This document shows positions 62,901 to 64,000 of a stretch of DNA of 64,000 nt, in pieces; position 1 is the first letter of the stretch; the number at the start of each line of letters is the position of its first letter. Source of the stretch: Siphonodentalium dalli (Eukaryota; Mollusca; Scaphopoda; Gadilida; Siphonodentaliidae). Location: positions 56,027,849 through 56,091,848 of the forward strand of contig CP136062.1 in the NCBI GenBank assembly GCA_032622095.1, in the 5' to 3' direction. The position numbers and the translations under genes were made by a program. Under the pieces are notes generated by a model. That model was not told the origin of the DNA, did no database searches, and saw only the letters and a list, made by a program, of their open reading frames with translations.

Positions 62901-63551
62901 CTGGTGCAGCATTAAAGATCCTGTGCATTCTCTTATATATGCGAGTCTCCCATAGGGATCCTCGCATATATAAGAGAATGCACTGGCTTACAAGGTCAAG
63001 GTAAATATTGTTAGGCCAATGTATACCGTATATATAAGAGTATGCATTGGCACATGGTTTTCGCAATATTTCTGGAAGCTCCTTCATGAGTTATGGCCCT
63101 TGTTCTATTTATAGGAATTTTATGGCCGTTTGCGTGATAACTTGAATGTCAACTGATTCCATTCATATTTCATGTATGGATATTTTACAAGTTATGATCA
63201 TTTTTAAAAACCAGATTTGTCCAATTTTGATCACCTGAGTTATGGCCCCTAGTTTGTCTACATTCCCCTCAAAATGTACGTTACACACTGAGCTGCATGG
63301 TATATCCCTTTTTATTCATAATTCTATTCATCTATGAGACACCCTAATTCATATCTATTATTTATATAAAACAAGCTTGCTGGGAAGAGATTGATAAATG
63401 TTGTATGATAAGAGAGACAGTCTTCAATAATCTTATTTTCTCTTCACAGTTATTTTATTGTGAAAACAGAAAGCGGGTGCTCTTTCTGAAGTATGACGAC
63501 TTTAAGATTCCTGGCTGGATGAAAATGCTGGTTGGAAGCAGTTCTATTGAG
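17797..63551 (+). CDS. Multi-exon gene for a double-TIR-domain protein (extends beyond window)
   Basis: Eleven exons with GT-AG borders assemble to about 530 codons: 17797-17987, 25667-25755, 30342-30541, 32813-33008, 36032-36157, 42170-42305, 50445-50617, 52284-52412, 54204-54315, 62703-62848 and 63450-63551. Exons 1-3 (~160 residues) show no family I recognise. Exons 4-6 encode a TIR domain (KQILVSYCRAESAQ, GYSVYLDVHEIKSGFDWQDS, IPLVTPRYGETQWTNRE, ILPISFLDEW). Exons 8-11 encode a second, diverged TIR (PLILVCLHPDQREL, DYEVWLTNEVSTWDND, ASVILAVISTSFSKSTTC, RVLFLKYDDF). TIR domains act in innate immune adaptor signalling or, as in SARM1, as NAD+ hydrolases; which applies here is inference. All junction phases agree except exon 2/3. 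Exon 11 ends at a donor, so the C-terminus lies beyond the window, and 5' exons may be missing. Confidence 0.88.
17996..18450. mobile_element. MITE family B half-copy split by a TTAA element
   Basis: gtaatgccctaattaatcga (17998) is continued after the insertion by ccacagcagaattatgggta (18404). Intact copies read these two pieces contiguously across ccttaaccacagc. The inserted piece is 18028-18399. Confidence 0.85.
18028..18399. mobile_element. piggyBac-type MITE, TTAA target, nested in family B
   Basis: The ends ccctttacccaacag and ctgttggg-type ttttgttgggtaaaggg are inverted and flanked by TTAA at 18024-18027 and 18400-18403. Inside lies a second module with two gccaatgcattctcttatat palindromes (about 18048-18255), also found at 27103-27473 with other ends. 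Non-coding, 372 bp. Confidence 0.85.
18480..19090. repeat. Old dispersed repeat, interrupted copy (related to 63740-64000)
   Basis: aactcaactattgttggaaa and actgaatac... before the inserted element, and acatcatcttcgagttttta through taaatactacgattctc after it, match 63820-64000, where they are contiguous. The repeat hosts the TA element 18608-18982. Confidence 0.85.
18608..18982. mobile_element. 375-bp TA-target MITE with GC-rich interior
   Basis: The ends are ccccgctggacaaaacaagt and, inverted, ccctgctggacaaaacaagt, flanked by TA at 18606-18607 and 18983-18984. The interior is an imperfect minisatellite of ggccgaacggcaagtacac units in both orientations. The paralogous repeat at the right edge carries a single TA at the same place, giving an empty-site control. 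Confidence 0.9.
19232..19349. mobile_element. TTAA MITE family C, short copy
   Basis: TTAA at 19228-19231 and 19350-19353 brackets ccctgacagtgccaagtccg ... agctgaaaggg. Intact relatives are at 29363-29569, 42694-42880 and 55246-55406; this copy lacks most of the second arm. Confidence 0.8.
19446..24991. mobile_element. 5.5-kb long-TIR element with internal satellite
   Basis: The outer arms (about 19446-20240 and 24205-24991) are inverted copies of ~790 bp, from cccctacccacggtagaaca inward past gatctgaatgggacccc/gggtcccattcagatc and ccagttacaacaacaacaa. TA flanks both ends (19444-19445, 24992-24993). A second, diverged copy of the right arm lies inside at about 23590-24200, and a partial one at 20240-20520, so the termini are themselves repeated. 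The centre (20.6-22.9 kb) is a degenerate ~190-bp array. No transposase is seen, so it is non-autonomous. It lies in intron 1 of the TIR gene. Confidence 0.85.
20600..22860. repeat. Degenerate ~190-bp tandem array (about 11 units)
   Basis: A block resembling cactttacaaaaagcggctggcaaa recurs near 20765, 20950, 21152, 21358, 21535, 21738, 21920, 22097, 22290, 22490 and 22676, spaced 177-206 bp. The intervening text cycles through ccatttgaagtcttgaacac, tgttaactgaagttgtgg and ggatgggttggttcccgaaa. A further, almost exact fragment of one unit (near 21783) reappears at about 23238-23310, outside the array. Non-coding. Confidence 0.85.
25000..25164. other. Short gene-free spacer
   Basis: Sequence between the long-TIR element and the G-rich minisatellite. 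Nothing recognised. Confidence 0.4.
25165..25585. repeat. G-rich minisatellite upstream of exon 2
   Basis: About 420 bp of units like ggtggggaaatgtccgg (roughly 16-19 bp), G-rich on the transcribed gene's coding strand. It ends 80 bp before the exon 2 acceptor. Its long open frames on both strands are repeat artefacts. Confidence 0.88.
25667..25755 (+). CDS. TIR-protein gene, exon 2
   Basis: Encodes RALTEQQEVAVDMRTVITAN then DEIFILRQF. The acceptor tcttttttttaag and the donor TTTG|gtatgtaag are both strong. Its first base completes the Arg codon from exon 1. It leaves one base of a codon, which does not match the zero-phase start of exon 3, so a small exon may be missing between them. Confidence 0.78.
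26100..26456. mobile_element. MITE family A, dumbbell-shaped copy
   Basis: The outer arms aagccttgaaatagtgtgtc / gacactatttcaaggcttg enclose two inner palindromes, each gcagaatgaggtccccagag ... cctcattctgc. A further partial copy precedes it (26104-26180). In intron 2. Confidence 0.85.
26457..27059. other. Gene-free intronic stretch
   Basis: AT-rich. The short open frames show no domain or splice support. Nothing recognised. Confidence 0.45.
27060..27516. mobile_element. 457-bp nested MITE (outer and inner elements)
   Basis: The outer inverted ends are gtgacccgccatatcaaaac and its partner gttttgatatggcaggtcac. Inside, 27103-27473 is a second element with ends ccctgtgccaatgcattctc, bracketed by ttttta and taaaaa and holding two palindromes around tatgcgagtcgacc and tatgcgaggcgacc. 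The same inner module occurs within the TTAA element at 18028-18399 and, diverged, at 62915-63060. Confidence 0.82.
27517..28000. other. Gene-free intronic stretch
   Basis: AT-rich sequence with no recognised exon or element end. Confidence 0.4.
28000..28300. repeat. Fragment related to the ~160-bp array at 36.5-37.3 kb
   Basis: tttggtatggatgttcacta with ctatgaggacattcaatgga and ttcatctttgtttatctgga recur in the tandem array at 36560-37330. About two units are present here. Confidence 0.7.
28455..28642. mobile_element. MITE family B, 188-bp copy
   Basis: Near-perfect foldback with ends cagtaatgccctaagtaatc, flanked by TA (28453-28454, 28643-28644). Landmarks are gaattatgggtaacttttca and ggatttagtcggaaatatgg. 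One arm has lost about 25 bp next to the loop compared with the 213-bp copies. Confidence 0.87.
29363..29569. mobile_element. TTAA MITE family C, 207 bp
   Basis: TTAA (29359-29362 and 29570-29573) flanks the foldback ccctttcagtgccaagtccg ... cggacttggcattgaaaggg, with an agagctctttcc-type centre. The CCCTTT ends and TTAA target are piggyBac-like. In intron 2. Confidence 0.88.
29710..29900. mobile_element. MITE family B, broken copy with tandem 33-mer
   Basis: The left arm cagtaatgctctaagtaatt runs through the centre gctctccccgagagctttcc. After gatgaatggcaacaag the right arm is replaced by two tandem copies of gcgcatgcacacaagtgcat. The right terminus is lost. Confidence 0.8.
30342..30541 (+). 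CDS. TIR-protein gene, exon 3
   Basis: Encodes FCWPFDFEFLDSNGWTVTQD and on to SSGPKSKKP, an acidic then basic, probably flexible linker ahead of the TIR. The acceptor tgtttttacag is strong and the donor is CCAAG|gtatgtcc. It starts in phase 0, which does not fit exon 2. A weaker acceptor at 30323-30324 (gattttgag) would add 17 bases and restore the frame; otherwise an exon is missing. Confidence 0.75.
31042..31192. mobile_element. MITE family B, 151-bp copy
   Basis: Foldback from cagtaatgtcctaaataatc, TA-flanked (31040-31041, 31193-31194). It lacks the gttgccattcatcggaaagc segment in both arms, a symmetrical shortening about the hairpin tip. Confidence 0.82.
31193..32000. other. Gene-free intronic stretch with an inverted pair
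   Basis: gtgggcttctaaaacatcgtac (31235-31256) recurs inverted at about 31749-31776. Otherwise nothing is recognised, and no exon is supported. Confidence 0.45.
32008..32720. mobile_element. MITE family A cluster
   Basis: A dumbbell copy (32008-32245) is followed by single and degenerate copies at about 32285-32400, with the cctcaattatgaaatttatc/gggatatagaaacttcccag arm to 32580, and at 32585-32715. It lies in the intron ending at exon 4. The inner palindromes contain gcagaatgaggtccccagag ... ctctggggacctcattctgc. Confidence 0.83.
32813..33008 (+). CDS. TIR-protein gene, exon 4 (start of TIR-A)
   Basis: Encodes a ~30-residue linker (LEELPSLTRDDSSFSHGLPD) and then KQILVSYCRAESAQHALNL and LSKLGYSVYL. 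These are strand A, helix A and strand B of a TIR domain. The acceptor is tttttgtcttacag, and the donor CTG|gtatgt follows a complete codon. Confidence 0.9.
33009..35557. other. Intron 4, gene-free part
   Basis: AT-rich; the open frames of 60-124 codons here have no splice or domain support. Some short poly-T and gttgttgttgtaac tracts occur (35010). Nothing else was recognised until the family-B MITE at 35560. Confidence 0.45.
35560..35771. mobile_element. MITE family B, 212-bp copy
   Basis: Complete foldback, TA-flanked (35558-35559, 35772-35773), with the tip around ggaaagctcttactgagagc. In intron 4. Confidence 0.87.
36032..36157 (+). CDS. TIR-protein gene, exon 5 (TIR-A core)
   Basis: Encodes DVHEIKSGFDWQDSLNYAVS and EVFIPLVTPRYGETQWTNRE: the BB-loop region, helix B, strand C and the following segment. 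By eye, the final Glu (codon 36155-36157, the last of the exon) aligns with SARM1 Glu642 in its WVHKE motif, the NADase catalytic residue. The acceptor is cacattttcag; the donor is GAG|gtaggt. Both junctions are phase 0. Confidence 0.9.
36510..37340. repeat. ~160-bp tandem array (4-5 units)
   Basis: Units contain gatatctccaccaccagttg, ggtatggattttcactacta and attcatctttgtttatctg. The array starts after a poly-C run (36511-36524) and ctcgacgtgaatgggggaat, and a related unit pair lies at 28000-28300. Non-coding. Confidence 0.8.
37711..37923. mobile_element. MITE family B, 213-bp copy
   Basis: Complete foldback cagtaatgccctaagtaatc ... ttagagcctttctg, TA-flanked (37709-37710, 37924-37925). In intron 5. 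Confidence 0.87.
37928..38066. repeat. Foldback repeat next to family B
   Basis: attgcattggttcgaggttg and gacatgaggatttat recur inverted as gataattcctcatgttaacc and ttgtaataatgcaat. Probably another MITE; target duplication unread. Confidence 0.6.
38067..40254. other. Intron 5, gene-free part
   Basis: AT-rich with A/T homopolymers (38529, 38640, 39188). At 38370-38450 a tcgaatcgaatatcgacatc tract resembles a hAT-type terminus but has no visible partner. No exon supported. Confidence 0.45.
40255..40875. repeat. Dispersed repeat with taccccccgcaacgaag start
   Basis: It begins tataccccccgcaacgaagt and ends ggggggtatccgtagtccca with gggacagtcacacctctagt. Inside are two to three tandem ~140-bp units (gtccgagcttttattcctac, cgattatgacgtctgtc). 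Non-coding. Confidence 0.7.
40930..41142. mobile_element. MITE family B, 213-bp copy
   Basis: Complete foldback with ends cagtaatgctctaagttatc, TA-flanked (40928-40929, 41143-41144). In intron 5. Confidence 0.87.
41515..41612. repeat. Imperfect inverted repeat
   Basis: gagatttgtcacccgctcga pairs with tcgagcaggtgacaaagctc about 60 bp away. Short foldback of unknown origin. Confidence 0.5.
41829..42083. mobile_element. MITE family A, complete dumbbell copy
   Basis: Symmetrical: caagccttgaaatagtgtgt outer arm, two inner palindromes joined by ctgaggcctaagca, then acacactatttcaaggcttg. It ends about 86 bp before the exon 6 acceptor. It is the best copy for defining the family. Confidence 0.88.
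42170..42305 (+). CDS. TIR-protein gene, exon 6 (end of TIR-A)
   Basis: Encodes VKLADVLGKSILPISFLDEW and LAIQFATTQYICWK, the helix-C, strand-D and C-terminal part of the TIR; GKSILPI matches the GKNIVPI region of SARM1. The acceptor is atatgtctgcag. The donor ACAG|gtaacc leaves one base of a codon, completed by exon 7. Confidence 0.9.
42694..42880. mobile_element. TTAA MITE family C, 187 bp
   Basis: TTAA at 42690-42693 and 42881-42884 flanks ccctttcagtgccaagtcct ... cggacttggcactgaaaggg. The left arm lacks about 20 bp near the tip. In intron 6. Confidence 0.87.
43290..45330. repeat. ~160-bp tandem array with alternating monomer types (~13 units)
   Basis: gaaatttgtcatgaatgttg-like blocks recur about every 155-166 bp (43339, 43494, 43660, 43820, 43976, 44140, 44296, 44458, 44614, 44779). 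Two monomer types alternate for much of its length: one with ttcaatccattggcgcgggc and ctgttcgtctgatcatcat, the other with ctaaatcctttggcgcgggc and cctttggtctgatcttta. This gives a ~320-bp higher-order period. Each monomer has catggccgccagcagccatc. Non-coding. Confidence 0.87.
45535..45625. mobile_element. MITE family A fragment
   Basis: gacatttgcagaatgaggtc and cccagagggg followed by cctcatcttctctggaaagt; truncated and without the second arm. Confidence 0.65.
45633..48440. repeat. Composite repeat with ~143-bp array
   Basis: It starts actagcagggttacccggcg and ends with acagacagacagacattcgc and tatagatatagatta near 48440. Units containing tcatggggatgattatata and agtttggtggcaatcggcga recur near 47352, 47498, 47642, 47789, 47925, 48072 and 48210. 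Start motif, array and cagacagaca tail mirror the layout of the 1.7-11.2 kb repeat, although the sequences differ. Intron 6, non-coding. Confidence 0.75.
48441..50385. mobile_element. MITE family A copy split by a 1.7-kb TA element
   Basis: The left part (48441-48618, ending gtgatgctagccc) and right part (50314-50385, gcgtcactaaattcaccc) together form one family-A unit interrupted by 48621-50311. Confidence 0.82.
48621..50311. mobile_element. 1.7-kb non-autonomous TA-target element
   Basis: Inverted ends of >110 bp (gtccagtgcatttatgagaa; inverted partner gtccagtgcatttatggttt) include gctggaataagtacata and ataaacaacatactaaaaat. They are flanked by TA at 48619-48620 and 50312-50313. The inner region has further inverted tracts (48746 versus 49600) and no long open frame. 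Confidence 0.83.
50445..50617 (+). CDS. TIR-protein gene, exon 7 (inter-TIR linker)
   Basis: Encodes EAAEGCGASSKDISIWDEKY and NYVANAIDERMKALLRRRDE, then a polar tail to LNKR. It probably includes a C-terminal helix of TIR-A and a flexible linker. The acceptor is ctatttttcag. The donor AAAAGG|gtgttt is less canonical. The phases agree with exons 6 and 8. Confidence 0.8.
50733..51108. mobile_element. hAT-type MITE with 8-bp target duplication
   Basis: The ends are taaggctgcaacgat and taggcctgcaacgat (inverted). GTGGCTAT occurs immediately outside at 50725-50732 and 51109-51116, the 8-bp duplication of hAT transposases. The interior is rich in gtatcgcgatac/cgatacatgtatcg motifs. Non-coding, 376 bp, intron 7. 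Confidence 0.87.
51109..51860. other. Gene-free intronic stretch
   Basis: Contains repeated tagccacataa motifs (51480-51560) and an AT-rich tract. No exon seen. Confidence 0.4.
51865..52145. repeat. Direct repeats of ~75/155 bp before exon 8
   Basis: gatgtttttacagactttta with actgactgcgagtgctttgg occurs near 51868 and 52010, and diverged units with cacatttacctgctgcttgt lie between. Non-coding, about 140 bp upstream of the exon 8 acceptor. Confidence 0.75.
52284..52412 (+). CDS. TIR-protein gene, exon 8 (start of TIR-B)
   Basis: Encodes KTVVRSYALKIDDDILEQSC and AVPEDREGKPLILVCLHPDQ, then REL. PLILVCLHPDQREL resembles strand A and the following loop of a TIR. The acceptor is tttctttgcatag and the donor TTG|gtaagt is consensus. 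The donor region is tandemly repeated downstream; a second in-frame donor 30 bp later would add VSLHPDQREL. Confidence 0.85.
52387..52470. repeat. 30-bp tandem repeat spanning the exon 8 splice donor
   Basis: gtctgcatcccgatcaacga and gaattggtaa (30 bp) occurs at 52387 and 52417, then a decayed third copy at 52447 ending caatgagaac. Two intact gtaagt donors therefore exist (52413 and 52443). Confidence 0.92.
52471..52760. mobile_element. MITE family A, diverged copy
   Basis: ccttgaaataatgtgtctgt and gcagaatgg are followed directly by ttctggggacctcattctgc, so the first palindrome has collapsed. Then comes the arm with ataatcgaggtgactaatgg and ggtctcccatagcag. Intron 8. Confidence 0.75.
53250..53970. 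repeat. Element with gtcgagttttt ends and ~160-bp units
   Basis: tagtcgagtttttcaag near 53257 and ccaaaaaactcgacaaaatc near 53950 are inverted. Between them units with cgataactcaatcaaatatt, tttggtatatgagactcttg and tttgtccgaatttttt recur about every 160 bp (53513, 53672, 53834). A 142-codon open frame here follows the repeat and is not supported. Intron 8. Confidence 0.7.
54204..54315 (+). CDS. TIR-protein gene, exon 9 (TIR-B)
   Basis: Encodes GGNLRQWLQKHDYEVWLTNE and VSTWDNDLLTTPMSQEC: helix A, strand B and the BB-loop region of a diverged TIR. The acceptor is attatttttag. The donor TGTG|gtgagt leaves one base, completed by exon 10. Confidence 0.85.
54316..54945. other. Gene-free intronic stretch
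   Basis: Ordinary AT-rich intron sequence; nothing recognised. Confidence 0.4.
54950..55052. repeat. ~100-bp foldback
   Basis: gttgactatacaagggtata and gtgcccagtggggtggg pair with ccaccccactgggcactata and cccacgtagtcaac. The loop is around cgacgaagtgg. A MITE-like palindrome of a family not otherwise seen in this window. Confidence 0.7.
55246..55406. mobile_element. TTAA MITE family C, 161 bp
   Basis: TTAA at 55242-55245 and 55407-55410 flanks ccctttcattgccaagtccg ... cggacttggtactgaaaggg. The tip is shortened symmetrically. In intron 9, just outside the FEN/CXC element. Confidence 0.87.
55666..55790. repeat. Left terminal inverted repeat of the FEN/CXC element
   Basis: Contains gaagaaatcggtatagaagc and ccgctaaaatccgctttggg, matching the reverse complement of 61613-61742 with scattered substitutions and a short length difference near the outer end. 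Confidence 0.85.
56350..56481 (-). other. TSO1/tesmin-like CXC motif
   Basis: VRCKCKLASRNLCGANLCSC followed by RKNGLKCVVACGDCHGEGCR. The C-x-C ... C-x4-C-x-C ... C-x3-C-x2-C spacing is that of one CXC zinc-binding repeat, which contacts AT-rich DNA in tesmin/LIN54-type proteins. It could direct binding to the AT-rich element ends. Confidence 0.8.
56870..57500 (-). other. FEN1/XPG-like nuclease domain within the element gene
   Basis: Codons checked on the minus strand: D1065 at 57487-57489, D1104 at 57370-57372, D1261 at 56899-56901. GDADTMI plays the part of FEN1 EAEAQCA, AADDTDLLIL that of the EDSDLL segment, and FIHAWAGCDTTSATYGQGKT that of the LLGCD...GIGPK (helix-three-turn-helix) segment. 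The stop at 57433 falls between the first two acidic motifs, so this copy cannot make the whole domain without readthrough. Confidence 0.85.
61613..61742. repeat. Right terminal inverted repeat of the FEN/CXC element
   Basis: Contains cccaaagcggattttagcag and cgcttctataccaatttctt, the inverted partner of 55666-55790. Confidence 0.85.
61745..62040. other. Gene-free intronic stretch
   Basis: Includes two gctaaatttagc palindromes (61768, 61801). No exon seen. Confidence 0.45.
62045..62340. mobile_element. MITE family A copy
   Basis: aagccttgtaatagtatgtc, gcagaatgaggtccccagaa, foldback to ctctggtgacctcattctga, then the arm with ataatcgaggtgactaatgg. Intron 9, between the FEN/CXC element and exon 10. 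Confidence 0.8.
62341..62702. other. End of intron 9
   Basis: Contains a gtccgtcaagccattcgttt tract and gtttataaaacaaatcttg. The exon 10 acceptor follows (tctttattttag). No other feature. Confidence 0.45.
62703..62848 (+). CDS. TIR-protein gene, exon 10 (TIR-B)
   Basis: Encodes VFSQFEMNGDDDSRDVKEKQ, LFQEKADEASVILAVISTSF and SKSTTCKQQ. The ASVILAVIS strand followed by TSFSKSTTCK matches TIR strand C and the segment leading to the catalytic-Glu position. The residue expected to be Glu is Gln here. The phase joins exon 9 (one plus two bases) and exon 11 (zero). Confidence 0.87.
62915..63060. repeat. Palindromic module D, diverged copy
   Basis: gcattctcttatatatgcga and inverted ctcgcatatataagagaatg, then gttaggccaatgtatacc ... 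aagagtatgcattggcacat. Same double-palindrome layout as 27103-27473. It lies just after exon 10. Confidence 0.75.
63061..63449. other. Intron 10 remainder
   Basis: A unit resembling the 53.5-kb array (gagttatggcccttgttcta, ccagatttgtccaattttga), otherwise nothing recognised. Confidence 0.45.
63450..63551 (+). CDS. TIR-protein gene, exon 11 (last in window)
   Basis: Encodes LFYCENRKRVLFLKYDDFKI and PGWMKMLVGSSSIE. RVLFLKYDDF matches the strand-D segment (IVPII in SARM1). The acceptor is tctcttcacag. The donor GAG|gtaaat at 63552 shows the gene continues past the window. Confidence 0.87.
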
Positions 63552-63739
63552 GTAAATATACCCATTCACACTTTGTGGACTCACCCATTCAGGTTTAACG
63601 ATGTACACTGCAGTCTCTTTGAAAAACCGATGATTATCCTATATCAGAATTAAATTACGTCTCTAGAACTCTCCATTAAAATTAGGTTCTGTGTTGAAGG
63701 GATTCCCTCAATTTCATTGGAGATTGGCACAGACTGTGC

Positions 63740-64000
63740 ACTATTTCATTGGTTAATGGCAGAGCAGATCACGTCAGATCAGAGGTCAGTGACGTGTTGA
63801 CAATTTTCCCATGCATTGCCAAACTCAGCTATTGTTGGAAAACTGAATACATGCGATATATCCATGATTCATTTTACTCAGAGGAATATATGAGACATCA
63901 TCTTCGAGTTTTTTTATCAGTCAACGATATTCATGACTGACTATTCTTTCGCATATACACGTAGTTGTATTTATAACTATTTCTAAATACTACGATTCTC
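63740..64000. repeat. Old dispersed repeat, uninterrupted copy (empty site)
   Basis: aactcagctattgttggaaa through gaatatatgagacatcatct and taaatactacgattctc matches 18530-19085 without the 375-bp TA element. It runs off the right edge. Confidence 0.85.

Noticed and set aside
1-64000. tRNA, rRNA or other structural RNA genes
   Set aside because: I found no cloverleaf with A/B boxes or rRNA core motif on either strand by reading; a tRNAscan/Infernal run would settle this.

Overview
This is a eukaryotic (metazoan) genomic window. Coding exons are short, separated by kilobase GT-AG introns, and buried in AT-rich sequence full of DNA-transposon derivatives and tandem arrays. Repeat content (FLYWCH/MULE remnants, TTAA and TA MITEs, a FEN/CXC element, arrays of 120-190 bp) and a double-TIR protein point to an invertebrate, probably marine. 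I cannot name the species or phylum from sequence alone.

Layout. 1-11.2 kb: a ~5.95-kb tandem segmental duplication (1-3408 and 5952-9374). It carries a Mutator-like element (the complete copy is 4094-7585, with inverted ends and a 9-bp target duplication) and arrays of a 122-bp monomer. 11.2-17.5 kb: no gene seen; it holds a 2.1-kb giant inverted repeat and several MITEs. 17.8-63.6 kb: one plus-strand gene of at least 11 exons that runs off the right edge. It encodes an N-terminal region of unknown family followed by two TIR domains. The first TIR keeps a glutamate at the position of the SARM1 NADase catalytic residue; the second has Gln there. Its introns have been colonised by at least four palindromic MITE families, a 5.5-kb long-TIR element, a 1.7-kb TA element, a hAT-type MITE and arrays of 143-, 160- and 190-bp monomers.

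The most unusual object is a ~6.1-kb terminal-inverted-repeat element at 55666-61742, antisense inside the intron after exon 9. Its single large reading frame (~1.46 k codons) combines zinc-binding-like N-terminal motifs, a middle region with a possible RNase-H-like D/D/H pattern, and a FEN1/XPG-like nuclease domain in which all seven acidic positions can be matched by eye. It ends in a TSO1/tesmin-like CXC domain. This copy is mildly decayed (one frameshift, two in-frame stops). I cannot place it in a named transposon superfamily.

How the parts relate: the host gene is the only likely functional protein gene. The antisense element gene, the MULE remnants and all other open frames are mobile-element or repeat derived. 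Several nested insertions allow target-site duplications to be read directly (9-bp, 8-bp, TTAA and TA types) and give a relative age order.
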